NCBI GenBank assembly: GCA_035235625.1 | Contig: CP141147.1 | Coordinates: 11,645,001 to 11,709,000 of the forward strand | DNA from: Saururus chinensis | Lineage: Eukaryota > Streptophyta > Magnoliopsida > Piperales > Saururaceae | Direction of reading: 5' to 3' | Length of the DNA: 64,000 nucleotides | Shown: positions 11,993 to 24,330 of the stretch, one piece after another | Layout of the letters: each line of letters begins with the position of its first letter | Position numbering within the stretch: position 1 is the first letter of the stretch | Notes under the pieces: model-generated | The model's database searches: none | What the model saw: the letters and a program-made list of their open reading frames with translations, nothing else | Told to the model about the DNA's origin: nothing | Made by a program: the position numbers and the translations under genes

Positions 11993-13116
11993 ATAAATCA
12001 TCTTAACTTTAGTTAGAGAAATGAGTCTAATGTGCAGGTACCCCCTTCTTCCTCAAATTATATTCCACCACATAAGAAGACTCTTAAAGACATATTGCAA
12101 ACATTCATGTAAAGTTAAGCAACAATCAACAACCAAACAATGCAAGCCATCATTGACTTGAAGACTTCTATTACTCAATTGACTACAGCTTTGAGCACTA
12201 TAGAAAAAGGAAAGTTTCCTTCTCAACCTCAACTAAATCCTAAAGGTCAATTTGTAATTGAAAATTTAAATTCTTCAAGTTCATAAGAAGAGCATGCTAA
12301 GTCCATCACCACTTTGAGAAGTGGAAAAGTCATTAACAAAGACATTCCAATGAAGGTTGTTTAACCTAAGGAGTCTTTGAATTCTAAACATGGTGATGAA
12401 CTTAACAACTCTGATTGTGTTGCTCCTATTCCTCCTCCTTTTTCTTAAAGATTACAATTTTCCTCTAAATTGGTGCCAAATGGTGACATTCTTGAAATTT
12501 TCAAACAAGTGAAGATTAACATTCCTCTCTTAGATGTCATCAAACAAATTCCTTCTTATGCTAAATTTTTGAATGACCTTTGTACAATCAAGCGTAAGCT
12601 AAATGTATAAAAGAATACATTTTTTACAAAACAAGTAAGTGCAATTTTGTAACAAAAGACCCCACCCAAATATAAAGATTCTGGTTGTCCAACCATATCT
12701 TTTATAATTGGGAATTATTTAATTGAAAAAGCTTTGCTTGATCTTAGGGCAAGTGTTAATCTCTTACCTTATTCTATTCATGAACAATTGGGACTTAGTG
12801 AATTGAAGCCCACAAATATTACACTTCAACTTGCATATCGCTTAGTTAAAACACGAAGAGGAATTGTTGAGGATGTGCTAATACAAGTAGAAAAGTTTTA
12901 CTTTCCTGTTGATTTTATTGTTTTGGACACACAACCAGTTTTGAATGCTTGTACTCAAATTCCTGTCATATTAGGCCGCTTATTTCTTGCTACTTCTAAT
13001 GCTCTTGTTAATTGTAGAAATTGTGTTATGAAGCTTTCTTTTAGAAATATGACTTTGGAACTAAACATTTTTAATATTTGCTAGCAACCAGCAGATGATG
13101 ATGAGGATGTGCTGAA
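11993..13116 (+). pseudogene. ATH-A gag-protease linker and protease
   Basis: The linker holds KKTLKDILQTFM and LKTSITQLTTALST-type sequence with stops, including a taa at 12116-12118 that ATH-B and ATH-C share. The aspartic protease domain lies at 12690-13080 and has NLLPYS, an LQLA segment, FYFPVDFIVLD and CTQIPVILGR. The catalytic motif reads DLR (12740-12748) where ATH-B keeps DLG, so proteolysis is probably lost. A 1-bp loss near 13110 shifts the frame into the next segment. The protease would cut the gag-pol precursor. Confidence 0.82.
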
Positions 13117-13598
13117 GTGAATCTTTTAGAAAGTCTTGTTGATGACATGGCTACTATTTCTTCATTTTCTGACCCTCATGAAGTCTGTCTTTCTTATTTT
13201 AACTTTGGTTATGATGTTATGATTAATGATGTAAATTCTTTGTTGGAGTCTACTCTATTATTGGATACCGATAGGTGGAAGGCCCGCTTTGAGGAGTTAC
13301 CTCCTTCTAATAGCGCTCCTCTCCCCTCAAGTGTCCAACCACCCAAGTTAGACTTGAAACCTCTCCCTAATGAACTTAAATATGCTTATCTTGGTGAGTG
13401 TGAGACATTTCCTGTGGTTGTCTCTTCAATGTTGGATAGGGAGAAAGAGCACAGGTTGCTCGAAGTCCTTAGAAATTACAAGAATGTCATTAGGTGGACC
13501 ATTGCTGATATAAAGGGGATTAGTCCCCTGATTTGTACACATAGGATCTTAATGGAAAAAAAAGCAAAACCTGTGAGGCAAATGCAAAAGAGGTTCAA
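13117..13598 (+). pseudogene. ATH-A pol linker and start of RT (5' of ATH-B)
   Basis: This frame of about 160 residues reads through the acidic linker (NLLESLVDDMA), WKARFEELPPSN, and the segment ahead of RT (VVVSSMLDREKEH, then GWTIADIKGI-like sequence and an ICTHRI motif). It is cut at 13598 within the QMQKRFN motif by ATH-B. The RT continues at 23570. No stop is seen in this part. The serine and leucine run in the linker is family-typical and is shared with ATH-B and ATH-C. Confidence 0.85.
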
Positions 13599-14982
13599 TG
13601 TTGTTACGTCTGAACTAAGATTATGAAGAAGTCAAATTCTGATTTGTTTTACTTGCAAATTGTAGTAAACAAGGTCGATCCACGGGGAAAGACCTATGCA
13701 ACAAAGAAAATAGTTATCAAGAAATAGAGGAAGGAAAAATTAAGAAAGAAAGAGTAGAAGAGTATTTAAGAAATTAAGAAGAGAAAACACTAAGGCATTA
13801 AGAATAATTGTAACATCTAATGATATTCTTCATGTATCATGCTATCTCAGTTAGAATCGAATGAAAATTCTATCTAATCGGAAAATATGAACATTAAAAT
13901 TGAAAATAAGGATAGAAAATGCTTTCGATAGATGAAAGATAAAAATAATTGTCTCTTAAAGATTTCTATGTATCCAAATCACAAAAGATTAAACAGGAAA
14001 GCCTTTAAGCATCTTATGTATATAAATCACAAAAAAACAAGAAGAAGAATAATATTAAATAAACATCACTTCAAATAACTAATACTTACTTAAAACTATT
14101 AATAAAACATGAATAAAACTCCATTATATTGTTACAAATCACCTTTAGCCTTAGCTTAAGAGCTTAGAAACCCATTACAATAAAACTAAAATAAAAATAC
14201 AAAATGAGAGAAGAAAATAGGAGAAGAGAGCTCCAAAGAGGAGGGGATCATCCATCTATCATGTCCACCCCTCCATTTATAGGAATAGAAGGGGTTCCTT
14301 CAAAGAGGAATGTGAAATCATATCTTTAGATTGCATCCTGATTGATTACCTGATTAGTTTCTTCTTTAGCAATGATTAGATTCTAAATAAATCACATAAA
14401 TAAATAATTTATTTAAAAAATAAGTATTTTTGAATCTTCCTTTAGTTATTTAATAAACCTTATTGTCTTTCTGTATGTGTATCAATCACACTTAATGAAA
14501 AGATTTTCCATGTGCTAACCTTGAATTCGACCCATACATCTTCAGAATTTGGAATTTCTTCCTGAAATAACAATTGTAGCCACGGAAGTCTTCTTGCCAA
14601 TGCCACTAGAATCATATTAATCCGAATTATACATAAAAGTCTATGGTCTAAGTACAACGTCTATGTCAATCTGTCCGGATCAGCTTCTTTCCTAATTTAG
14701 TTCTTTTAATGCAAATCTCAAATCTAATGGGTCCACAAGGTTGTGTTCGACCATTCCATGCATGTTTAGACTATTAGAAGTCCATTCATGACTTTTAAAT
14801 AGCTTTGGGTAGTTGGGTTTCACTTCCTCTTCCAGTTAGATCCTGTTTAGACATATAAACTCAATTTAGGTCCAACTAACCTATTTAAAACATAAATAGC
14901 CCAAATAAGCAATGAATTAACACAAAATAGGATTGTAATTCAAAATGTAAAACATTTAATTGAACATTATTTCAGTACATGA
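13599..14982 (-). repeat. ATH-B 3' LTR
   Basis: On the + strand it starts tgttgttacgtctga and ends cagtacatga (the last base pair of the element is changed from the family ca). It is about 90 bp shorter than its partner because the short tandem repeat at 23020-23095 is absent here. Confidence 0.92.
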
Positions 14983-16423
14983 AATACCTCTAAACTTACT
15001 TTTTGCTAGTCCTCGAGCAAAATAAAAATTAAAACAATAGAAAACAAAACTAGCTACTCCACTTTTGCAGGAAATCTCGATTGTATTTAGCATATGCAAC
15101 AAGCCTTTAAACCCCTACCTTACACTAGTGGATGAGTTGTCTCGTGAGGGTTTGTAGTGAATCTACCCACAAAATTCAAAATTTAAATGATAAAAAAAAT
15201 TAATATAAAAACCACGTCAAATTTACAAATCAACTCCTCCTAAACATGTGACTTCATTTAGTAAAATCAATCATGCATAATACAACTTGTCTTCTTAAAC
15301 AATAATTCATTATAACAACTTCATATTGGTGGCAAGTACTCATACATACATAATATTTTTAGAAAAATAGACATTGCCAAGTAATTATACAATCCTAATC
15401 TCATGAACTCAATGTGTCTCATGTCCACTCATCAATTTCAATTTTAACACTCAAAAATATACATTGACATCCATTCAACTTCAAGAGATCATAATAGAGA
15501 ATCATGTAAAACATTCTTTGAAAAGTAAAACACCTTAGATCACTTAACAACTTATTCAAGATATAATTACATAATGTCTTACTAGAATTTTATGCTCATC
15601 TCACATGACATGTGTAAGGCTTAACATTTTCAAGTTTTCTATAAGATCCATGTAACAAGTGTTAGGCTAGTGACTCCCAATCCAGTTGGCTCAGGGCACT
15701 AGGTGTTAAAACACCCATCAGGCTTAATAACTTTAACCAAATAGGCTTCAAGGCTTTGCATGTCATAAATTAGTCAACTCTACTTTTTGACTCGAACACC
15801 CTATGCTTAGTGAGATACGCCGAGTCCCGGTCTACTCAATAGAGTGACTTTAATTCATTACAATTTTTCATTCTTTTTTTCTATATTTTTTTTCTTGAGC
15901 ACATTGTACAATCAACTTGAATTGTTTTAACAGAAAGTCCTCGACTGTTCTACAAACCAAGAATAGTGAAGCTCAAAACTCTATTATAATAACATGAGTA
16001 CTACTAGATCATGCCAAAGTTTTACTCTCATAAGAAAATACTTAGATTCAATGATATCCACCAAGATTTAAGACCATAATCAAAGACTCGAATTCTCACT
16101 TAGGCAAATGTCTTTCTTTGTTTTTTTTAAAATAGGAGCACAAGAAACCAATATGAAGTAATCAGAACTCAAAATTATTGAATCTGTCAAGTCATATTCT
16201 ATGCAATATAATGTCATTAAATAAAGTCACATGTCTAGAATAAAAATCAATGTAAATAAGCAAAAACATAAAATAAAATAAATCTAATTAATTTTTTCAA
16301 TTTTTCATTTTTTAAGTAAAACTAAAAAACATAAAGAAAATATATTTCTACACCCCCAAACCTAAACTAAACATTATCCTCAATGTAAATTTTTTTTTTT
16401 TGGAAAAAATCACGAAAAGAAAA
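14983..16423 (-). other. ATH-B 3' noncoding region with polypurine tract
   Basis: The region between integrase and LTR has no supported gene and no env-like frame. Next to the LTR the minus strand reads aagtttagaggtattt, the worn polypurine tract. A second G-rich motif with a gaggataatgttta-type line lies right after integrase (16360-16390), as in other Athila elements. The sequence is colinear with 26217-27671 inverted and with 62038-63410. Confidence 0.7.
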
Positions 16424-18289
16424 TCAACCCTCATAATTTGGATTTTCAAGAGATATAGACTCAACTTCAGGGTTAAAATGGTCTAAAAATGGTTTCAAAC
16501 GTTGGCCATTAACTATGAAAACATCACCATTTTTTGGGTTTTCAATTTCAACAGTTCTATAAGGAAAAACAGTTTTTACAATGAAAGGACCTGTCCAACG
16601 TGATCTTAATTTTCCTAAAAAGAGATGAAGTCTAGAGTTGTAAAATAAAACTTTTTGAAATGGCTCAAAAATTTTTCGTAAATATTTTTATCATGAAAAG
16701 CCTTCATTATCTCTTTGTAAAGTTTTGAACTCTCATAAGCATCACGTCGAATTTGCTCTAACTCATTGATTTGCAATTGTCTATTTAAGCCAACCTAATT
16801 AAAGTTAAAATTCAAAGCTTTGATTGCCCAATATGCCCTATGTTCCAACTCCACAGGCAAGTGACAAGCTTTTCCAAAAATCAAACGGTAAGGAGACATG
16901 CCAATTGGGGTCTTAAAAGCGGTATGGTAAGCCGAAAGAGCATCGGTTAGCCGTAAAGACCAATCTTTACCATTTGGATTTACCATTTTTTGTAAAATAT
17001 ATTTAATTTCTCTATTATAAATCTTAACATGTCCACTTGTTTGTGGGTGATTGGGGGTAGCTACTTTATGGGTAATCCCATACTTCCTCATGAAAGCCTC
17101 AAAAGGCTTATTGCAAAAATGTGACCCCCCATCACTTATTATGGCTCGAAGTGTTCCAAACCTTGAAAATACATTTTCTTCTAAAAAGTGCACAATGACT
17201 TTGTGGTCATTGGTTTTGCTTGGCATAGCCTCAATCCACTTGGAAACATAATCGACGGCAACTAAAATGTAAACATAGCCAAAAGAATGAGGAAAAGGTC
17301 TCATGAAATCAATGCCCCAACAATCAAAAATCTCAATAACCAATATGGGGTTAAGGGGCATCATATTTTAATGAGATATGGCTCCTAACTTTTGACACCT
17401 TTCACAAGTTTTGCAAAATTCATGAACATCTTTGAAAAGCGTCGTCCGGTAAAAACCACATTGCAAAATTTTATCGGTGGTCTTTTTAGAGGAGAAGTGA
17501 CCACCGCATGTTTCAGAATGACAAAAACATATGATACATACTTGTTAAGAATTAGGCACACATCTCCTTATTATTTGATCCGGACAGCACTTAAAGAGAT
17601 AGGGGTCATCCCAAAAGAAATGCTTTACCTTGGTGAAGAATCTTTTTTTATCTTGAGGAGACCAATGGTGGGGAACTTTACCTGTCACCAAGTAGTTAGC
17701 AATGTCGGCATACCATGGAGGATGTGAGATGGCAAAACGTTATTCATTGGGGAATGTGTCTTAGATTGGAATGTTTTCCAAAGAATCAAAAAAATCCAAT
17801 ATGGAAAGATGATCCGCCACCGCATTCTCTACTCCCTTCTTGTCTTTGATTGTGAGATCAAAATCTTAGAGTATGAGTATCCATCGGAGCAATCTAGGCT
17901 TTGTATCTTGTTTGCTCAAAAGGTACTTCAAAGCTGCATGGTCTGTAAAAATGATAATCTAAGAGCCAATCAAATAGGATCTAAATTTGTCAAGTGCAAA
18001 TACTACAACAAGAAGTTCTTTTTCAGTGGTGGAGTAGTTTCTTTGGGTACTATTTAAAGTTCTACTTGCATAATGAATTATGTAAGGTTTCTTCTCTTTC
18101 CTTTGCTCTAAAACAGCCCCAACGACATAATCCCTTGCATCACACATAATTTCAAAATGAAGGATCCAATTTGGGGGTTGCATGATGGGTGTGGACACTA
18201 ACATATTCTTAAGCTTTGTGAAAGCTTATTCACATGCATCCGACCACTCAAAAGAATGCTCTTTAGATAGAAGATTACATAATTGTCTA
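16424..18289 (-). pseudogene. ATH-B RNase H and integrase
   Basis: RNase H is seen from 18204 downward with [20 protein letters not shown] and [11 protein letters not shown], so its acidic residues are mostly kept. Integrase follows: the zinc-binding HHCC region (about 17530-17390, [11 protein letters not shown]) and the catalytic core at 17364-16795 with CWGIDFM and IISDGGSHF. The third catalytic residue is changed: the family GQVEISN reads GHVKIYN, Glu to Lys. Stops interrupt the RNase H to integrase stretch several times (for example near 17955, 17760 and 17550) and one follows at 16795. The C-terminal tail that would bind DNA continues to about 16424. Integration activity is lost in this copy. 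Confidence 0.85.
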
Positions 18290-19560
18290 GATATCACACT
18301 AAAATTCTTGATAAATCTTCTATAAAAACCAGCATGCCCTAAAAAGAATCTAACATCTTTTATAGACTTTGGACTAGGCAAATTAGCAATCAATTCAATT
18401 TTTGCCTTGTCAACTTTAATTCCCTACACAGAAACAATGTGACTAAGTACTATTCCAGTAGTAACAATAAAATGACACTTTTCCCAATTTAAAACTAGAT
18501 TTTTCACTTCACATCTCACCAAAACGTTTTCTAAGTTATCAAGACAATCATCAAAAGAATCACCAAAAATAGATAAGTCATCCATAAAAACTTCCAAAAA
18601 CCTCTCCACCATGTCACTAAAGATGCTCATTATGCACCTTTGGAATGTGGTAGGAGCATTACATAATCCAAATGGCATCCTTCGCTATGTAAAGGTGCCA
18701 AATGGACATGTAAAGGTTGTCTTTTCTTGATCTTCAAGTGCAATTTCAATTTGGTTGTATCCTTAATAACCATCTAGAAAACAATAAAATTAATGACTGG
18801 CTACCCTCTCTAAGATTTGGTCCATGAATGGCAAGGGGAAGTGGTCTTTCCTAGTGATGGAATTCAATTTCGTATAATCTATGCACATCCACCAACCGGT
18901 GGTGACTTTAGTGGGAATTAACTCATCATTAGCATTTTTTACCACTGTCACTCCAGACTTTTTGGGGACAACCTGGGTGGGACTCACCAATGGACTGTCA
19001 GAAATGGGGTAAATGATACCCACATCTAATAATTTTAAGACTTTTGCTCTCACTACCTCTTTCATGTTGGGGTTTAACCTCCTTTGCATTTGTCTCACAG
19101 GTTTTGCATTTTCTTCCATGAAGATCTTATGTATACAAATTAAGGGACTATTCCCCTTTATATCAGCAATGGTCCATCCAATGGCATTCTTGTGATTTCT
19201 AAGGATTTCGAGCAACTTGTGCTCTTGCTCCCTATCCAACATTGAAGAGACAACCATAGGAAATGTCTCTCCCTCACCAAGATAAACCTATTTAAGTTTA
19301 GTAGGGAGGGGTTTCAAGTCTAACTTTAGTGGTTGGACACTTGAGGGGAGAGGAGCACTATTAGAAGGAGGTAACTCCTCAAAGCGGGCCTTCCACCTAT
19401 TAGTATCCAATAATGGAGTGTACTCTAATAAGGAATTTACATCATTAATCATAACATCATCATCAAAGTTAAAATAAGAAAGACATGCTTCAAGAAGGTG
19501 AAAAAAATGAAGAAATAGTAGCCATGTCATCAACAAGACTTTCTAAAAGATTCACTTCAT
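18290..19560 (-). pseudogene. ATH-B pol linker and reverse transcriptase
   Basis: Segments 19536-19288, 19257-18790 and 18678-18424 cover the linker and RT. RT motifs visible are SPTQVVPKKSG, WWMCIDYTKLN (family WRMCIDYRKLN), MPFGLCNAPTTFQRC and the catalytic VFMDDLSIF, with both aspartates present. A frameshift after MATISSF (about 19495), a stop near 19285 and a stop at 18787 break the frame. RT would copy the genomic RNA in the particle. ATH-A is shifted just before the same catalytic box, so here the box is better kept. Confidence 0.85.
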
Positions 19561-20677
19561 GCACATCCTCATCATCATCTCCTGGTTGCCTGCAAATATT
19601 AAAAATATTCAGTTCCAAAGTCATATTTCCAAAAGAAAACTTTATAACACCATTTCTACAATTAATAAGAGCATTAGAAGTAGCAAGAAATGGGCGGCCT
19701 AATATGACAAGAATTTAAGTACAAGTATTCAAAACTAGTTGTGTCCAAAACAATAAAATCAACAGGAAAGTAAAACTTTTCTACTTGTACTAGCACATCC
19801 TCAACAATTCCTCTTCGTGTTTTAATTGAGCGATCTGCAAGTTGAAGTGTAATATTTGTGGGCTTTAATTCACCAAGTCCCAATTGTTCATAAACAGAAT
19901 AATGTAAGAGATTAACATTTGCCCCAAGATCAAGTAAAGCCTTTTCAATTTTATAATTCCCAATTATACAAAATATGGTTGGACAACCAGAATCTTTATA
20001 TTGGGTGGGGTGTTTTGTTGCAAAATTGCATTTACTTATTTTATCAAAAATGCATTCTTTTATATATTTAGCTTACGCTTAATTGTACAAAGGTCTTTCA
20101 AAAATTTAGCATAAGATGAAATTTGTTTAATTGCATTTAAGATAGGAATGTAAATCTTCACTTGTTTAAAAATTTCAAGAATGTCACCATTTGGCACAAA
20201 TTTAGAGGAAAATTGTAATCTTTGAGGAAAATGAGGAAGAATAGGAGAAACACAATCGGAGTTGTCAAGTTCATCACCATGTTTAGAATTCAAAGACTCC
20301 TTAGGTTGAACAACCTTCATTGGAATGTTTTTGTTAATGACTTTTCCACTTCTCAAAGTGGTGATGGACTTAACATGCTCTTCTTGTGAACTTGAAGAAT
20401 TTTAATCTTCAATTACAAATTGACCTTTAGGATTTGGTTGATGTTGAGAAGGAAACTTTCCTTTTTCTTAAGTGCTCAAAGCTGTGGTTAATTGAGTGAT
20501 AGAAGTCTCCAAGTAATTGATGGCTTGCATTGTTTGGTTGTTGATTGGTGCTTAACTTTGCATTAATGTTTGCAATATGTCTTCTAAAGTCTTCTTATGT
20601 AGTGGAACATAATTTGATGAAGAAGGGGGTACCTACATATTAGACTCATTTCTCCAACTAAAGTTTAGATGATTTCT
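19561..20677 (-). pseudogene. ATH-B gag-protease linker and protease
   Basis: The frame at 20356-20060 carries TTLRSGKVINKN-type sequence (its first part lies just upstream) and the long linker; protease follows at 19990-19600. The catalytic motif is DLG (19923-19931), unlike DLR in ATH-A and ATH-C. A 2-bp loss near 19740 breaks the frame after FIVLDT. The linker keeps the same in-frame taa (reverse complement at 20552-20554) as the other two copies. This would be the only copy with an ancestral protease box, but the domain is broken. Confidence 0.8.
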
Positions 20678-21727
20678 TCAATTAGGAGTATAAGTTTCAG
20701 AATAAGGAGAAGAAAAAGGCCTTTTGTAGATATTCATAGTATTTGCTTGAGTATGGAACACCTCTTGAAAAGTAGGGATTGTTGGACAATCCTATGTTTT
20801 GTGTCCATCACTCTCACATATACTACAAATATCTTGTGCTTTTGGAGAAGCTTTAGACATATTTTCCTTATTAATTTCCATAGCCTCAACTTTTCTAGTT
20901 AAGATTGTAATTTTTGCTTTTACATCATCCTCTTCTTTAAGAAGGTACATGCCCCCCTTAGTTGTCCCATTAGATTTGGTCTTATTACTACTTTTATATT
21001 CATTATAATCTTCCCATGATTGAGCATTTCAGCTAACACATTAAAATAGTCTCATGCTTCCTCTAGTTCTTTACTCAAAAACTCTGAATTACACATTATT
21101 TCAACAAATTGCATCATTTGAGAAGTTAAGCTATTATAAAAGAAACTAATTGTACGCCATGTTTCATATCAATGATGTGGGCACAACAACAAAAGTTTTT
21201 TAAATCTTTCCCTACATTGAAAGAAAGTCTTATTTTCTTTTTGTGAAAAATCATGATATTCTTTTTGCATTTCTTTCCATGATCCAATGGATCTTGGCTT
21301 TAAAGAATTTAACCAATTTTTTGCTTTATCCTTTAAAGAAAATGGAAAGAGTTTTAATCTAATAACTTAATAAAATATTTTGGTTTGGCAAAGTTGCACA
21401 AACCTCTTCAAACTCTTTTAAATGCAAGTATGGGTTTTTCGAATTTAAGCCATGAAATTTGGGTAGTAATTGAATTACACCTAGCTTAAGTTTAAAACCA
21501 CCTACATTAGTTAGAAAAATCATGTAAGAAGGAGAACTTGATCTAGTTGGTCGCAAATAATCACGCAAGGTTTTAACTTGAATATTTTGTGCATTATTAT
21601 CCTCATTATCACATCTTAGTTCCTCATTAGTTCTTAGATCCTCCATTATATCAAAATAAAGATAATTTTTTAAAAATTTGTTCACTCTTTTCAATCGTCC
21701 AGAATTTTCATTTACCAATGTGAACAT
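20678..21727 (-). pseudogene. ATH-B gag
   Basis: Starts at 21727 (MFTLVNENSGRLKRVN) and reads to 21359 through LTNVGGFKLK and KFHGLNSKNPYLHLKEFEE. A frameshift follows (PNQNILLSY then stop; ATH-C has QNQNVSNDVIRLK here). The rest, in broken frames, reaches the zinc knuckle (CSICESDGH-type, about 20830-20790) and a tga at 20678-20680 after TPN. ATH-A and ATH-C have tag at this codon. The start is the ATG shared in place with ATH-C (39432). Confidence 0.83.
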
Positions 21728-22067
21728 GCAACAACAATTTTTGTTTTGTTTTTGGTAACAAACAAAAGTAAAAGTTCAGAAATTAAATGACAAAATATAA
21801 AAAGTTAGAGAGTTAGAAGTTAATAAACAAAAATTAAAATTACAAAATAAGACTAAAAGCACTATCAAGGTACACATTTGATCCCAAAATTTTTTTTGTA
21901 GTAACGCTGGTAGTGCCTCTGGTCTAAAAAAAAAAGAAAAATTGCTGAATTTAAGTACTAAAGTAAATGACTAAATTTAAAGAGTTAATGTGTAAAAATA
22001 AAAGCTAGAGAATTAGTAAAGTTAGAGTGAGTTTTTTTTTCGTAACGGATTCTTGTCACGCATTGCA

Positions 22068-22086
22068 ATCTGCGGCAACGGCGCCA
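22068..22086 (-). other. ATH-B primer binding site (worn tRNA-Asp)
   Basis: The reverse complement reads TGGCGCCGTTGCCGCAGAT, two mismatches to the tRNA-Asp complement, directly beside the LTR. Confidence 0.85.
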
Positions 22087-22089
22087 ATT

Positions 22090-23564
22090 TGTTGTTACGT
22101 CTGAATTAAGACTATGAAGAAGTCAAATTCAGATTTGTTTTACTTGCAAATTGTAGTAGACAAGGTCGATCCACAAGGAAAGACTTGTGAAACAAAGAAA
22201 ATAGTTATGAAGAATTAGAGGAAGGAAAAATTAAGAAAGAAAGAGTAGAAGAGTATTTAAGAAATTAAGAAGAGAAAACACTAAGGCATTAAGGATCATT
22301 ATAACATCTAATGATGTTCTTCATGTATCATGTTATCTTAGTTAGAATCGAATAAAGATTCTATCTAACTAGAAGATATGAACATTAAAATTAAAAATAA
22401 AGATAGAAAATGCTTTGGATAGATGAAAAATAAAAATAATTGTCTCTTAAAGATTTCTATGTATCAAAATCACAAAAGATCAAGGAGAGCCTTCAACCAT
22501 CTTATATATCCAAATCATAAAGAAACAAGAAGAAGAACAATATTAAATGAATATCACTTCAAATAACTAATATTTACTTGAAACCATTGATGAAACATGA
22601 ATAGAACTCCATTATATTGTTACAAATCACCTCTAGCCTTAGCTTGAGAGCTTAGAAAGCCATTACAATAAAACTAAAATAAAAATACAAAATGAGAAAA
22701 GAAAATAGGAGAAGAGAGCTCCAAAGAGGAGGGGATCATCCATCTATCACATCCACACCTCTATTTATAGGAATAGAAGGGGTTCCTTTAAAGAGGAAAG
22801 TGAAATCATATCTCTAGATTGAATCCTGATTGATTGCCTGATTGGTTGCATCATTGGAAATGATTAGATTCTAAATCAATCACATAAATCAATGATTTCT
22901 TTAGAAAATAAGTATCTTTGAATCTTCCTTTACTTATTTAATAAACCTCATTGTCTTTCCTTATGTGTATCAATCATAATTAATGAAAAGATTTTGCATG
23001 TGCTAGCCTCGGGTTAATTGTCCGTTTACATGCTATTTGTTTACTAGCTGTCCGTTTACATGCTGTCTGTTTACTAGCTGTTCGTTTACATGCCGAATTC
23101 GACCCATACATCTTCAGAATTTAGAATTGCTTCCTCAAATAACAACTGTAGCTACGGAAGTCTTCGTTCCAATGCCACTAGAATCATGTCAATCCGAATT
23201 ATACATAAAAAGATATGGCCTAAATACTAAGTCTGTGTATATATGTCTCAATCAGCTTCTTTCATAATTTAGTTCTCTTGATGCAAATCTCAAATCCAAA
23301 GGGTCCACAAGGTTGTGTTCGACTATTCTATGAATGTTTAGACCATTAGAAGTCCATTCTTGACATTTAAATAACTTTGGGTAGTTGGGTTTCACTTCCT
23401 CTTCCAGTTGGATCCTGTTAAAGCCTGTTTAGACATGTAAACTCAATTAAGGTCTAAATAACCTATTCAAAACATAAATAACCCAAATAAATAATGAATT
23501 AACACAAAATAGGATTTCAATTTGAAATGTGAAATATTTAATTGAACATTATTTTAGTACATCA
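22090..23564 (-). repeat. ATH-B 5' LTR, with short internal tandem repeat
   Basis: Starts tgttgttacgtctga on the + strand and ends tagtacatca. TATA box (inverted) at 22762-22769. 23020-23095 holds about three copies of a ~30-bp unit containing gtttacatgc and gtttactagctgt; the partner LTR lacks it. Confidence 0.92.
22762..22769 (-). promoter_or_regulatory. TATA box of ATH-B 5' LTR
   Basis: tatttata on the + strand (TATAAATA inverted), at the family position. The matching place in the 3' LTR reads catttata and is damaged. Confidence 0.6.
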
Positions 23565-23569
23565 TTAAA

Positions 23570-24330
23570 CGCCAACATGAAAGAGGTAGTGAGAGGAAAG
23601 GTCCTAAAATTATTTGATGTGGGTATCATTTACCCCATTTCTGACAGTCCATGGGTGAGTCCCACCCAAGTTGTCTCCAAAAAGTCTGAAGTGACAGTGA
23701 TAAAGAATGCTAATTTTGAGTTAATTCCCACTAGATTCACCACCAGTTGGCGGATGTGCATAGATTATATGAAATTGAATTCCGTCACTAGGAAAGACCA
23801 CTTCCCCTTGCCATTCATTGACCAAATCCTAGAGAGGGTGGCTAGTCATCAATTTTATTGTTTTCTATATAGTTATTCAGGATACAACCAAATTGATATA
23901 GTACTTGAAAATCAAGAAAAAACAACATTTACATGTCCATTTGGTACCTTTGCATATCGAAGGATGCCGTTTGGATTATGTAATGCTCCTGCCACATTCC
24001 AAAGGTGCATGATGAGCATCTTTAGTGACATAGTAGGCTGTTTTTGGAAGTTTTTATGGATGACTTTTCTATTTTTGGTGATTCTTTTCATGATTGTCTT
24101 GATAACTTAGAAAAAGTTTTTGTGAGATGTGAAGAGAAAAATCTTGTTTTAAATTGGGAAAAGTGTCATTTTATGGTTACTACTTGAATAGTACTTGGTC
24201 AAATGGTTTTTGTGCAAGGAATTAAAGTGGACAAGGCAAAAATTGAATTGATTGCTAATTTGCCTAGTCCAAAGTCCATAAAAGATGTTAGATCCTTTCT
24301 AGGGCATGCCGATTTGTATAAAAGATTTAT
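23570..24330 (+). pseudogene. ATH-A reverse transcriptase (3' of ATH-B)
   Basis: The frame resumes at NANMKEVVRGKVLKLFDVG and runs through SPTQVVSKKSE, WRMCIDYMKLNS, FYCFLYSYSGYNQI and MPFGLCNAPATFQRC. Just ahead of the catalytic box a frameshift (about 24030-24040) turns the expected VFMDD into another frame, so the two aspartates are out of phase. The 3' part reads KAKIELIANLPSPKSIKDVRSFLGH at 24236-24310. The aspartate of the first palm motif (CFLD in ATH-C) is Tyr here. Not functional. Confidence 0.85.

Larger units (their letters stand above)
13599..23564 (-). mobile_element. ATH-B: Athila-type element inside ATH-A
   Basis: Minus-strand element with LTRs 22090-23564 (5') and 13599-14982 (3'), tRNA-Asp type primer site and gag to integrase in order. 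Target duplication ttcaa (13594-13598) against ttaaa (23565-23569), one mismatch; the undamaged reading of the host RT motif supports ttaaa as original. Length 9966 bp. It is the same family as its host ATH-A, in opposite orientation, so the pair forms long inverted repeats. Coding parts are broken throughout. Confidence 0.94.
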
